Assembly: GCF_963576615.1 (NCBI RefSeq)
Contig: NC_088715.1
Location: forward strand, 51,376,007 to 51,440,006
DNA length: 64,000 nucleotides
DNA from: Watersipora subatra
Lineage: Eukaryota; Bryozoa; Gymnolaemata; Cheilostomatida; Watersiporidae
Direction: 5' to 3'
The notes beneath the pieces are model-generated. The model worked only from the letters and a program-made list of their open reading frames with translations. It made no database searches and was not told the origin of the DNA. The stretch's first letter is position 1. Each line of letters begins with the position of its first letter. Positions 53,701 to 64,000 of the stretch are shown here, in pieces. A program made the translations under genes and the position numbers.

Positions 53701-56700
53701 CTTCCATTCTTTCGTCGTGTGCAAAAAATTGTGTTGATTGGCGCTTACGCCTGTAGCGCTTTTTGCTTGTCACTTGCTGACGTTTGTCGCTGCTGATGGC
53801 CGAAGTACATTTTATTGTTTATCGTTTTATCATGGCCTTCAGCATCTTTTGCTGAACCTTACCTTTTTACTGGATGCGGGACTCGTACTTACACGTACAT
53901 TTTGCCCTACGACTGAAGATAATTTTTCTGAAGCTTGAATAAGTGTTTTAAATATGCAAACAAACATTGTAGAAGCGAGTGCGGCGAGGGGCCAAAGTAC
54001 TGGCTATTACATGTATAGCACACCTGCTAAAGGCTGCCACTCTCGCAGGCATTCTTGTTATAGAAATCTATCACCATCCGGATGTTTCACTCGTGTTGAC
54101 ACCGCGTTAATTATAGATGGACAATGGGAGGTGTCCTTAGGGCTGCGCCCTGCACAGTATTCTTATTTGAATTCATATGAGTTTATGTGGGGGCTTCAGG
54201 CTGTACCCACCTACATCTTGACTTATATCAATTTCTTAATATAAGGTGTCACTTCAAGCACACTTACATACAAATCGCGGCTACAAGCCTTGCCGTAAAG
54301 GGCAAAGCTGTGGGGTGTTTTAAGGCATATTTGATGTAATCATACTGGCTGCTTACATTTCTAGAATGTTCCCATTAGTTTTTTTTACCAGAAACCGTTG
54401 ACACCACTTGATATTTTCCGCTTAGGGCGATGAAATTGTCCTGTGAATCTGATCAGTAAGACTATAAAACTAGTATTTAAGGTCTACCATCACATCTACA
54501 TGAAATGGATAAGTCATTAGTCTAGTGCTGGCCTTGTAAAAAGGCACTAGGTAAATGTAAAAATAAACGTGATGTGGGTATTGGTGTTGGACAACATTTA
54601 CGAATCTATATATATTTCTCAAAGTTTGTCGATGTTGTATATGTCCAGATATAGCTATTAAAATCTTGGAATAAAGAATTCGTACCGCAGAAGATTTGAC
54701 TCATTTTATATTAGTCAGATATATATATATATATATTTCCTTCAGTGCTAGTGCTATAGTGCAAGTGGTCATGTTAAAGCGAAGACACTTATCTCTCAAT
54801 TTAAAAATTGGTCCGTCACTCAAATGTATTTTATATTTGAATAAATACACGAAGAAGGTTTTTTATTTTGGAAGTTGGACTACAAAAACAAGAAACAGTT
54901 TGGAAATCTGTCTACAAATGTAGCTTAGACTTGTTACATCACTTCCTGTTTACTAATTATCATTTTCTCTTTCTAGTTATGACTTCCTGTTTACTAGTAG
55001 CTACTTCTGTCTGCTAAATGTCGAGTCTGATTTGCTTGCTAGCATTTCTTGTCTACCAGTTAGCATTTCCTGTTTACCGATTTTTTTAAAATAAGGAAAC
55101 TTTTGCTTTTGAAGTTAGCCTATGCGCTAACCTCATGAGCTCATTTCAATTCATTAAATTTATTTTATTGCAAAGTTGAGAAAATGCTTGTCGGACATCT
55201 TAGCTTGTTCTTCGCAATGGCGTTGTAGTGTTTAACATGCGCATAAGGTCAAGTGAAGGTCAAGTTATGGGAGCTCATCAGACATCTCTGCCGTTCTCTC
55301 GAGGGAATCAATCCGCGTTTGTTTATTACTAGCTCTCATTCTTATTAAGTTACATAATCTAATAACTACATCACTCCAGCTGTCATTATGTTAGCATTGG
55401 TTCCTGCACTTTCACAAGCATTGCCAATTACAGTCACCAATTAATAATATAAACTCATGCTAAACACTGTGCTGAAGGAGCACACGATGGGGGTTTTTTC
55501 TTTCCAAGATTTCTAGTTACTTCTGAATTCCACTGCACTTGAACTAGTTTAGGATAAGTAATACATTATTATTAAATGTATTACTTTGAATCGCTTTATA
55601 TCAGACAGTTAGGGAGTTGGAGCAGAATTCAGATGCACTATATCTCACGATTGTACTGATATACTTGTACAATGGATATATAGCATTAAGATACACTATA
55701 TCTCACGATTGTACTGATATACTTGTACAATGATTATATAGCATTAATATACACTATATCTCATGATTGTACTGATACACGTACAGTGAATACTGTACTT
55801 TTCTGGCTATTAACCGCACCATTAGATAAGCCGCATCTTTGTTTTTAAAAAAAAGATAATAAAACAATACATAGGCCGCACCTTTGTATAGTCCGCAGAA
55901 CTCAGGACGGTGCTTTTTAACATGGCAGCAACTTTGCTAGTTAAAAGGGAACAGCGCCGTTAGGCACTGTTCCGTATTTACAGACGCTTGTTAATCCAGT
56001 GTTTAATGGAACAGTACCATTAGGCATTGTTTGGTTTTTGTTTCACTGCTAGAGGCGCACTAACCGGAGAGTCTGGTTGATGTGCCCTAGCGGTGTAAGA
56101 AAAAACCCTTATATCAGCCACATGGCTCAAAACATCAGAAAAAAAGTAGCGGCTAATAGTCCGAAAAGTACGGTATATGACTTTAAGATGCTTTATGTCC
56201 CATGGTTACACATCCATACATGATCCGCAAATACGTATATACAACGTAAACCATAAATATATAAAAATATATAAATTATATTTATATATTTTAGTATATA
56301 TATTTATATACTAAATTTATATATAATTTATATATAATAATTTATATATATTAGTCCCATATCGATTTGTTGTTGGCTGACTGCCTAATGTGTTTGGAAC
56401 TAACTATTTGCAGTCACTTTCAAAAACAATGTACTGGCGTTAACTTTATGATAAGTCTTCATTTCAACCTCGTTTTTTCTACAAACACGGTGAACCACTT
56501 AACGTGTAATTTTAAAGAGAGAGTTTGCTCAGTCTTTTTCATTTATGCTGTAATATGCTGCCTTCCTAATTTCATTGTTTTAAATATGTAATAAGTGACG
56601 CTGTAGCTTGAGATGTGACTACATACTAAACACCACACAAGTTACTGCAATTAGTGAAAAATACAACATGCATGAGTGAACAGTTTTTGATAAATATTAC

Positions 56701-59700
56701 TGGCTCAGACAGTTTCTAATATTTTAAACTGGACATAATGCATCAACAGACATGGAAAACATTTTTGCCATTCAAAACAACCGAGGAGAATTTGAGAGTG
56801 TTAATTGAACAAGGTCTAGAGAGTTCTTCCTACGAGGGTGTATGATTGTTACAGATCACAGCTGAAAAGGAAAGGATTGATTTGCAAATGGTTCATGTAA
56901 ACACAGGCAGCTCATCAGTCTTAAATACCACTGTAGTTTTAATGGTGATAGTGACAGATGATTTAGTTGTGATAGGGTATTGTGTAGCCTTCATTCTTCA
57001 GAAGAGGAGAATGAGGGCTACGCTTTACTGCTACAAGTGGCTTGTCTGCAGATGTGCACAAAATTTTTAGTTTTCTCAGACTCCATAGCGTGTGCTTACT
57101 TTCCATCTTCATTTCAAAGACTATAAGTTATGAGAAATTGCTCATCTTCTCAAACTTTCATCTCATGTTTTACCCAGCAAGCTCACAACTGTCAGAAAAT
57201 GTAGACTTCCTGTTTACGTTCACCAGGTGGATTTATAGAGAGGGTTTAGAGGCGACTACGTTAGTTCTTCTGCCTGGTGGAAAATTTACTGTTCAAAAAT
57301 TAGTCTGATTCCCAAAGAGAGTATTGTCAGCTCTATCATTTGTCTACTGTATTAGTCTTCGTGTCTTGTGGACCAGATGCTCTTCATCTCTTGATGCCTG
57401 CCCTGGGGGGCACTCAGGAAATATTCTTTTAGATTTCTGCAAACCAGATACTGTGCATTGTGCTGCTTTAGTGACCTTGTACTCACCTGGCATACATACC
57501 TACGTCGCTGGTAGCAGCGCAAAAACCCTTTCTCAGAACAATCATGTTCCTGATTTCCCCTTTTGTCGATTCACCTTGGTGTTCCACCAGTCATAACGTT
57601 TGGCCTAAATACTTACTGCAATTATTTTCGAATCTATTTTTAGGTAAACATGAGAGTTGGAATTCACACAGGAACTGTTCTCTGCGGTATTGTGGGTACG
57701 CGAAGATTCAAATTTGATGTCTGGTCACACGATGTCGATCTGGCAAACGTTATGGAATCAACTGGTGAGATATCAACTTTTGCTACAAAATACAGTAGAC
57801 ACTCCTACAATGTAAATAACCCGCCACGGGAATGTTTGCGTTGTAGGAATTTTACGTTATATGTACAGTAAAATACATGTAAACTGCATAATCCATTCCA
57901 AAATCTTCCCAAATTCACCCTTTTGTCCTTTTTGAAATAGGAACAAACCAATCCTAACTTTTTCACTTAATGACTCTACAGTAACTGTAGTATCGTTAGT
58001 TTGCATCGTCAACTCTTTTTTTTCCTTTTCACGTTCACTCCATTTATGGTTCATGATTAAGTTAATTGTAGGTTAAAGGGGTGTGCACCTTACATATCAA
58101 TTTACATTGACTTTACTCACTTTTTTCGAAACAGCAAGGTCTATGCTGCCAGGAAAAAAATATTATATATTTCTATAATAGAGTAAAACAAAAATATATA
58201 TTTAGTATTGTAAGAACGGTGTCTGTCTGTTTGTCCGTTTTTCCGAAGCCATGGTTAGAAATTAGAATGAAAGGTTGATTTTCACGAGACTCCAATTCGT
58301 GATATTCAGATCGGTAGATCGACACTCTAACACTCTCCCCAATCGACTGGCTTTAAGTATTCCTGAATGCGTCGCTACTTATTCGCTCTGCTTTATCGAC
58401 ACACCTGATGATCTCTTACGGCCTGTTAGACCGGGTGGATCCTAGTATATATAATATTCGTAGTTTTCTTTCCTTTGTGTGGCAAAAGAGAGCGCAAATG
58501 ATATTTTTAAGGCTACTATGGACTCTCGTTATTCAAATCAAATTTGAGAACCTGTTCCGACTTGTCGCTTTATGTTATGTGGAGTTTCTTACGTAATATG
58601 AAGCAGCAACTTTACATCAATTTTTTAGGTTAAGTGGAATTTTGTCATTGGAAGGTATACATTGTAGCAGCGTTTACTTATTTTAGTAAAAATGGTTAGG
58701 AACCATAAACATTGTATTTGTTGTAATGCTGCTGTGTAATCCTCTGAAGTATTTATCAATGAGCTGTCGCAGGTTCTCAGGCTATGAAATGAGTTACATT
58801 AGCTGTCACAGGTTCTCAGGTTATAAAATGAGTTAAATCAGCTGTCTCTGGTTCTCAGGCTATGAAACGAGTTACATTAATTAATTATCACCAAAAGATT
58901 TGATTTGGTGTTTCGTGACAGTTTCATCCTAGGAAGCAAGTTATAGAATGAATTGCATTTGTATGTAGAAATTTTATTGTTTTAGAATTATTTATTAAAG
59001 AAAATTATATAAGATACGCAATCGTTCACTTAGTTGTCAAAATTCTTTGTCAAATAATTTTAACATAGCATCGTACAAATGATGAGTAAAAGAAAGCAAA
59101 TCCTGCTCGATCCTAGTCATAGGTAAAAAATACTGGCTTCTTAAAAATGGTAACTATTTACGTTACCCCTTGAAAATGTGGAGACTATCATTTACATTAC
59201 ATGTTTATACATCATTTAGCAGTGGAGTGGTCTTGTTTAGAACTCTTGTTTAGTATCATTTGAAGTTTAGTTTGAAATAAGCTTTGACCTCTTGAAAGCA
59301 ACGTCTATAAAACGCTCAAAATTCATTTGCATTGCGCTGCCATGGCCATGCTCGTCCATCTCTCTAATGCAATTATGACAAACTTTAAAATGCTCATTCC
59401 TAGCTCAGACGTAATTAAACAGAAGCTGCCTTTGTTACTCCCTGGTATAAGGTTCATCATACTGCGTAGGTCACAGCATGCTCCGGTGTTTGATTACCTA
59501 GTTGCCTTGATAATGGGAGGATACGCATACAAGTCTCAATACACCTAAGTGTTGTGGTACTCACTATTGATCTGTTCATTATATATATAGATATGACTAA
59601 TTATGTCACCCTTATCAGGCTTACACAGCCACTCTCCATGCCCTTATCAGCCTACGTATCATCGCCATCTCCTCTTTTTCACTTGATTTCTGCCACTTTA

Positions 59701-62098
59701 GCAGTTGTTGCCCCCAGCTGATGCTGAACTATCCATCTATATATGGAGTATTATAGTTAACGCACGTGCATAATAGCGTGTGCTCCGGAGTCACACGCTC
59801 GCAGTCTGGCATGAAATCAGAGCAAACGGAAACTCATAGATGTTCACATGATATGCTTTGCCAAATTTGGCCTCTTATCTGATTGGTTAACCGCAGTGTT
59901 TCCTGGAAGGTAACGGACATGGTAGTCAGACTCTCATTAGAAACACAGGATTAACTAGTTGAACAAACTACAACCCATAGATAATAGTGCTACATATCGG
60001 TAATACGTAACCAAAGCATTGCTTTTATCCCTATATTAAATATGATGGCTTTTGGATTTTCAGGTAGCCTAGCGGAACGTGCATGGTGAAATTTTTAAAA
60101 GTGTTCATCGCTGAATTGGGCGCCCAGTAAGCATTCGCTTAGTCCCCTATTCGTGTATATAAATTTGGAGTTATCTTCTGCTGCATTCAGCAGTATGAGA
60201 AACACTTTTGGAAACCCAGGAATGTATGCAATGAAACATTTTCACCGTACGGTAAACTCATTTGTTCGTTTATCGTAGACTGCAAACATTGCAATATTTG
60301 TAATGAGCCCAAGTTAGAGATTTTGCCAATTCATTACGCAAATGTTCTTATTAGTTGTTTGGCTGGTTTTTATGTGTTCTTGATACCAAAATTATGACAA
60401 ACGCTACCCTATTTCTACTAAAACTAAGAGGCGTACTCAATTGAAGTACAAATGGCTCACAGTATCTATTTACCTTAAAACCTCTAAATGAACGCCAGCC
60501 TCTATTTGAACGCCACCTCCAATTGACCCCCACTATAATGGAGCAAGGTTTGAAAAATCGAGTGTCATGGCATTCAATTATAGGTTTTATGGTATGTATC
60601 GATTACGTGAAGGAAACCTGAAAACTCTAGCACAGCGCATTGTCATTGGCCTGTTAGTTACCTTTTCTGTTCTTTCTTGCTCTCAAGAACTTACAGAAGT
60701 TATCTTCTCTTTGTCATGGTCATAACTAGAATAGGTCAGCAACTGATCTGTGTGAGCCTTGAATATCTTTAGTAACGATGTCCCCCTTTCTTAGAGGAAT
60801 CAACTTTTTATAGCTAACCAAAATCAACCCAAATCTCCATTTTAGTAGCTCCTTGTGAACGATGAACTAATATCGAAGTCAAAAAACTTTAAAGGTGCAC
60901 TCGCAATAAAATTCACATTACAGTTATTTGGTATCAAAAGGTTCACCATGTCTTACTTTGATGTGTTGTAGGTGCAAATATGTAGAAACGCGATTACAAG
61001 CTTTTAAAAGCTCAAAAACGAACGGTTAATTGCAGCCATCATGAAAACGACGTGAGTTGGAATCCCTCTCCAATGTACGGCTCAAATGGAACAAAGTTGA
61101 ACACGATGTGCTTCTGTTTACACTTTCATGCAACCTCATTCGTTGAAATATTTTCGCAAATATACTTCACGCATTTAATAAAACCATGTCTATTGTTTTT
61201 AAGCGTCTGTTTCATCATCATTGTAATGCTGTCACTTTGAGCATTGATATTTCAAAACCTAGCCTAAAGATTAGTTTAATTTTTTTAACCTTAGCTCGAT
61301 GGAGTGCATATTATCCTCTGATAAACATGAGGAGCCTGTTGGTCACCTGTAGTAGTCGAAAAATGCTGCAGAAATTGTTCGTGCCATTTGGCAGGACATA
61401 TGGGTCACATGATCCGATTACGACTTGATGATTAGACCAGGCTGAAAGGAAACTGTGAAGTAGCGAGCATCTATATTTGATAAGGGCTTTCCGGTAAAAC
61501 CCGAAGTGTTTGTCATAAACTAATGCTACGAGACGTTTTACATTGAGCCTTTTATTGGCATTTAATCTCACGTGATAACATCACGTGCCAAAACAATAAC
61601 CATAATGTTTGAGTACATCATCGAAAGAAAGAGAATCCAAACTACGGCGTATTCATGATGGCTGCGATTAACTGTTCGTTTTTTAGCTTTTCAGAGCGTA
61701 TAATCACATTTCCACATATTTTACACCTATAACACAGCAGAGTAAGACATGGTGAACCTTTTGATATCAAATAACTGTAATGGGAATTTTGTTGCAAGTC
61801 AACCTTTAAGGTTCGCACTAGACTTTAACCTTTAAAGACTATTTGCTTCAAGCATATTCTATTACTCTATATGGAATGTTGAATCGGTATTTTTCTGCTT
61901 TACCCTTTTTTAAGGTTGGTAAAAGAAAACAACTCCAAATCTGTACAAACTAGTTATCGTTTACACTTCCGATAAAATAAGTCGCATGTGTTTGCTTGTG
62001 TCTCTGTGTAGGACAACCTGGACGCGTTCATATCTCAGCAGCGACATACAAGTTCCTAGCTGATGACTATGAGGTGGAGCCAGGGGAAACAGTGCAAG
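46843..62098 (+). CDS. ADCY9: ADCY9-type membrane adenylyl cyclase, N-terminal half (gene-level entry, runs off the window)
   Basis: The enzyme makes cAMP from ATP at the plasma membrane, downstream of G-alpha-s receptors. Five exons (930, 235, 125, 121 and 87 nt) join in phase to about 499 residues. There is a cytosolic N terminus; six membrane helices at about 87-105, 122-142, 155-174, 186-201, 204-227 and 236-256; a linker; then the C1a catalytic domain from about 325. Metal-binding aspartates are D346 (FADIVGF) and D390 (LGDCYYC). The assignment to type 9 rests on [28 protein letters not shown] and [19 protein letters not shown], closer to ADCY9 than to other isoforms as I recall them. 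The second membrane set and the C2 domain lie beyond the window. An in-frame TAG at 46798 limits the start to ATG 46843. Confidence 0.9.
47773..51797. other. ADCY9 intron after the M1 exon
   Basis: About 4 kb. It contains the dispersed repeat copy at 48421-48790. 49431-49470 has three copies of CCGACTCTCTTCCT. 51510-51740 has degenerate copies of ACAGTAACT with intervening T-rich sequence. The start 50249 ACAGTCAAACCTCTACATGC resembles the ends of the pogo-like elements. Confidence 0.45.
48421..48790 (+). repeat. Dispersed repeat, uninterrupted copy
   Basis: CATCCACTCACGTCTTATCA, CCCAATTAAGCAGAGCATTT, GTGTAGAAATAATCAGACAT, TACTTGTAATAGAGATACTA, then GTAGGCAGTGAGCACCGTTA and ACCTTGCTACTTGTGACC. 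It is the same family as 35040-35870 but without the nested insert. Confidence 0.7.
51798..52032 (+). CDS. ADCY9: ADCY9 exon: start of the C1a catalytic domain
   Basis: The acceptor is TTCGTAACAG|GATGAG and the donor is ACCTTGG|GTAAGA, phase 1. The first 15 residues are a polar linker; then [20 protein letters not shown] and [21 protein letters not shown]346 is the first metal ligand. It ends CEKISTLG, a type 9 signature. Confidence 0.93.
52033..53336. other. ADCY9 intron within C1a; dispersed repeat at 52750-52930
   Basis: 52750-52930 (GGATCAATATCCATCTGTCT, CCGAAGAGGTTAACC, TGCCTGACGATCTCTTATGG) resembles 58200-58450 (TGTCTGTCTGTTTGTCCG, CTGATGATCTCTTACGGCCT), probably an old interspersed element. 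Otherwise nothing. Confidence 0.45.
53337..53461 (+). CDS. ADCY9: ADCY9 exon: GDCYYC segment of C1a
   Basis: The acceptor is TTTCACTTTTAG|GTGATT and the donor is AGCGAAGAG|GTGAAT. It encodes [20 protein letters not shown] and a helix to HSEE. The Asp following the junction is the second catalytic metal ligand, D390. Confidence 0.93.
53462..55615. other. ADCY9 intron before the central C1a exon, first part
   Basis: 53500-53720 has degenerate repeats of TGCAGC(A/G)..TCTCTT type. 54590-54690 (GAATCTATATATATTTCTCA, CTATTAAAATCTTGGAATAA) is a reversed fragment of the CCCGGCGTT family. 54940-55085 holds five degenerate copies of CTTCCTGTTTACTA. No gene seen. Confidence 0.45.
55620..55790 (+). repeat. 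Approx. 60-bp tandem repeat, three copies
   Basis: The unit has ACACTATATCTCACGATTGT, then ACTGATATACTTGTACAATG and ATATAGCATTAAG. The last copy is truncated. It directly abuts the inverted-repeat element at 55791. Confidence 0.85.
55791..56175. mobile_element. MITE, 385 bp, with about 27-bp terminal inverted repeats
   Basis: The left end is TACTGTACTTTTCTGGCTAT then TAACCGC; the reverse complement of the right end is TACCGTACTTTTCGGACTAT then TAGCCGC. Internal duplicated motif GGAACAGCGCCGTTAGGCAC / GGAACAGTACCATTAGGCAT. It belongs to a widespread animal group with ACTATTAGCCGC-type ends and TA targets, as I recall. No coding capacity. Confidence 0.75.
56176..57643. other. ADCY9 intron before the central C1a exon, second part
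   Basis: 56255-56360 is TATATAAATTTATAT low complexity. The remainder, to the acceptor at 57643, has several short open frames without coding support. Confidence 0.45.
57644..57764 (+). CDS. ADCY9: ADCY9 exon: central C1a strand-helix block
   Basis: The acceptor is TCTATTTTTAG|GTAAAC and the donor is TCAACTG|GTGAGA, phase 1. It encodes [20 protein letters not shown], then [20 protein letters not shown]. This is near-identical to the same block of vertebrate ADCY9; the common cyclase form of the Asp-Val-Trp-Ser stretch differs at the flanks. Confidence 0.95.
57792..57912 (+). repeat. Short dispersed element, copy of 4260-4400
   Basis: ACAGTAGACACTCCTACAAT, CGTTGTAGGAATTTTACGTT, AATACATGTAAACTG and CCATTCCAAAATCTTCCC. 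It begins 28 bp after the exon ending at 57764. Confidence 0.6.
58200..58880. repeat. Interspersed fragment and three 41-bp tandem units
   Basis: 58200-58450 is a relative of 52750-52930. 58762-58878 holds three units with GAGCTGTCGCAGGTTCTCAG then GCTATGAAATGAGTTACATT, slightly diverged. Confidence 0.6.
58881..60470. other. ADCY9 intron, nothing recognised
   Basis: No array, SINE head or coding-like frame. A weak GC-richer patch lies at 59760-59820 (GCGTGTGCTCCGGAGTCACACGC, partly palindromic). Confidence 0.45.
60475..60600 (+). repeat. Hairpin-forming short dispersed element
   Basis: AACGCCAGCCTCTATTTGAAC then GCCACC at the left, GAGTGTCATGGCATTCAATT then ATAGGTTTTATGGTATG at the right. 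This copy of the hairpin module shows both arms. Confidence 0.7.
60880..61230 (-). repeat. Reversed copy of the 35385-35712 nested element
   Basis: In reverse complement it has AACCGTTCGTTTTTGAGC, CACCTACAACACATCAAAGT, CCTTTTGATACCAAATAACTG and, further out, AATATTTCAACGAATGAGG and GTAAACAGAAGCAC, in the same order as 35420-35712. Confidence 0.7.
61625..61815 (+). repeat. Direct copy of the 35545-35712 element part
   Basis: GAGAATCCAAACTACGGCG, GCGATTAACTGTTCGTTTTT, AACACAGCAGAGTAAGACAT, TGATATCAAATAACTGTAAT and GTTGCAAGTCAACCTTTAAG. With 60880-61230 it forms an inverted pair about 400 bp apart. Confidence 0.75.
62012..62098 (+). CDS. ADCY9: ADCY9 exon: HIS-x-AT helix of C1a
   Basis: The acceptor is TCTCTGTGTAG|GACAAC and the donor is GTGCAAG|GTGGGA, phase 1. 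It encodes [20 protein letters not shown] and EVEPGETVQ. In cyclases the G-x-VHIS-x-AT stretch precedes the last strand of C1a. Confidence 0.93.
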
Positions 62099-62178
62099 GT
62101 GGGATATAGACATCCTTCTGCATATTTGAACATTATTTATGTTATAATCTTTACATCACTGTATATGGGCTCTTGTAG

Positions 62179-62333
62179 ACACGAGGAAAGTAAGAAATCT
62201 CACGGAACAGTACGATCAAGAGACGTGCAAGTTTGGTGTTCAGCAAGTAGAAGTTTCCGGAGGTTTGGCATACTTTCTGGTCCAAATTTTATGTTTAGGG
62301 AAATCTGTGAGACAACAAGCATATATTCATGAT
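62179..62333 (+). CDS. Tentative next ADCY9 exon (3' edge unknown)
   Basis: An acceptor GCTCTTGTAG|ACACG would make an 80-bp intron and continues in phase 1 with an open frame to TGA at 62331. It reads DTRKVRNLTEQYDQ and later SGGLAYFLV, which only loosely resembles the final C1a strand (usually G-x-KTYLI). No convincing donor is seen. It may be a chance frame, with the real exon further downstream. Confidence 0.22.
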
Positions 62334-62429
62334 CTGTACACAATCTGTTCATGATCTGTCGCTCTGCACACAAATGTTTGCAAATTATTGTCACCGGTCA
62401 CCGAAAACTTAACTAGAATAACAAAAAAA

Positions 62430-62780
62430 TAACGAATAACCTCGATTTGAGCGCCTTAGCACAATTTTTCAACCCTTCCCTTATAGTGACTTTCTGTTAA
62501 AGTTGACGTTCAAATTGAAGGTGGTGTTTTATATTTGACTAGCTGGTCTAAATGTTGGGAAAATGAATTTAGCTTTTGTGCGGGCCAAGTGATGCTAATG
62601 TCACCTATATTCGCACTCTCTCTCTCTCAGGCAGAGCGACATTGATGCCATCGGCATCAGTATCATTGCTAAACAGTTTTTTATATACATCAAAGTATCA
62701 GACGGAGTTAGACAAGGAACTACTTTAAGTAAAACATATTAGACACATATAATTATTAATTATTTCAATGGAGCTGCTTT
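62430..62780 (-). repeat. Reversed, diverged copy of the 15-424 / 26450 family
   Basis: On the minus strand: GGCATCAATGTCGCTCTGCC, GTGCGAATATAGGTGACATT, CATTTTCCCAACATTTAGAC, then the hairpin module CAATTTGAACGTCAAC..AAGGGTTGAAAAATTGTGC. It matches the order at 220-420. Confidence 0.65.
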
Positions 62781-62934
62781 TAAAGTTTTGAGAAAAAATG
62801 AAAAACTTTGCAGTTAGAATTAAAATCGACCAATTAAACTCTGCTTTGCGGAGGATTTCTACTCGCGACGTTCAAACGCAAGTTCACTAACAAGCACACC
62901 TAATCACAAGGCCAAGCTGTTCTTATCATTTCTA

Positions 62935-63385
62935 TTTCTCTTACCATGTACTGCATATCTTTTTCATGGTTGCACATGCCAAATATGCACTTTTTATTAT
63001 TGATTAGTATTACCTTTTACGTTTGTATTTTTTTTAAAGCGACATTTTTACTATTACTTATTTTTTCATTTGTAACTTTCAATGGAGCCATTTCAATTTC
63101 AAGTGTGCCGTCACACTCATATTTCTGGTTTCGGTAAATCTGTATCATCATTTAAAACTTTGAATACTTCGAGAGCTTCTGCTGCAACAGCAACCTTTTT
63201 ATCCACACACTTTCATGAACATTGTTTATTTTTTCTCTTAATTTATTTGAACTGCACAAAAATACTTTTCTCATGATATGAAGTTTAAAAGTTAAAATGG
63301 TAAATATTGTATATGTGAAATAAAAATAAGTTTTCTGCGCAAAGACTTTTTATTACCCTGGCAATGCCGGGCATTCAACTAGTGG
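62935..63385 (+). repeat. Dispersed repeat, copy of 2900-3478
   Basis: Block order is as in 2900-3478, ending ACTTTTTATTACCCTGGCAATG then CCGGGCATTCAACTAG, the reverse complement of the CCCGGCGTTGCCCGGG element start. ORFs crossing it are by-products. Confidence 0.7.
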
Positions 63386-64000
63386 GTTCATAAAGATAAA
63401 ACATGGTGTTGAATATCCAAGTGGTTTTACGATATTCGATATCCGATATTTTTTGTTAAATAAGCCTAAATCTGAGCTGAGTTTACTGAAAAATCTGTTA
63501 GTGTGTGGATTTATCTTTTTTTGAAGGTTTTTGTTTTTCTGATGTTGACCTTGAAAATAAGTCGAATAAATAACTTGTGAATTTGTGTGTTGATTTCAAA
63601 CCTGATCATTAGCTTGTTTACAAGTTATGAAATTTCGTCTTTTTAGGATATAACTTGCCAATTGAGGATAGAGAGTGCGCATTAATGTAGTCTTCATCAC
63701 GTATATAAATTCTCATCTCGGCCGCAATCTGATAGGTTTTTTACTGTTGCACACCTGAAAGTAGAACATTGTAAATTGTTTATGATGTAAAGGCTGGCTC
63801 ACACTATATCGCCATATCTCGGCATTGATGCCACAATACTTCGGTGATTGTCGATGATAACGATGTTCACTCTATCACATACCCATCCCATTTGCATCAG
63901 GAAATACTTCGTGACATAGTGTTCCCATTTCTGTTTTTAAATTTTCACGAAGAAAATTCTTTGTTTTCGTGTGCTGGAATTAAATACTAGTCCTGCAGCT
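63386..64000. other. ADCY9 intron to window end, nothing recognised
   Basis: No exon of the remaining cyclase was found. TATCGATATCCGATATT-like short repeats occur at 63425-63450. Confidence 0.45.

Overview
The window is AT-rich metazoan nuclear DNA. Short exons, mostly 50-330 bp, lie in introns of 80 bp to about 5 kb, and the introns are full of short dispersed repeats, tRNA-derived SINEs, small inverted-repeat elements and minisatellites. There is no operon structure and no prokaryotic gene. The two recognisable genes (a cilia-associated B-box protein and a type 9 adenylyl cyclase) point to an animal with motile cilia. The repeat landscape looks like an invertebrate, perhaps a spiralian, but I cannot name the phylum. 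Exon models below were built by hand from splice signals, codon phase and protein similarity recalled from known families; no search was run.

All coding content I can support is on the + strand. (1) 552-7514: three phase-compatible candidate exons of an unidentified, possibly single-pass membrane protein; low confidence. (2) 8299-36469: ZBBX (zinc finger B-box domain containing), 18 coding exons whose lengths sum to 2676 nt (891 aa plus stop) with every junction in phase. It has an N-terminal coiled coil, a textbook B-box at about residues 140-177 and a long low-complexity tail. One intron must use a GC-AG donor. (3) 38461-43682: a two-exon gene for an 86-residue protein with one membrane helix, not recognised, with a strong Kozak start and a poly(A) signal. 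(4) 46843 to beyond the window: ADCY9-type membrane adenylyl cyclase. The six-helix M1 domain is in one large exon, and four further exons cover most of the C1a catalytic domain. The C-terminal half is outside the window.

The introns carry the most unusual features: a 1.75-kb array of a 20-bp unit with higher-order structure; a 31-bp minisatellite that ends at a ZBBX acceptor and repeats the consensus branch point TACTAAC about 20 times; a 12-bp G-rich array; a 29-bp array; a foldback structure with arms of about 295 bp; a 1-kb terminal-inverted-repeat element with its end motif repeated inside; and several dispersed repeat families with copies at opposite ends of the window, one with a nested insertion. 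ZBBX and ADCY9 have no obvious functional link beyond possible roles in ciliated cells, so the layout is ordinary gene adjacency.
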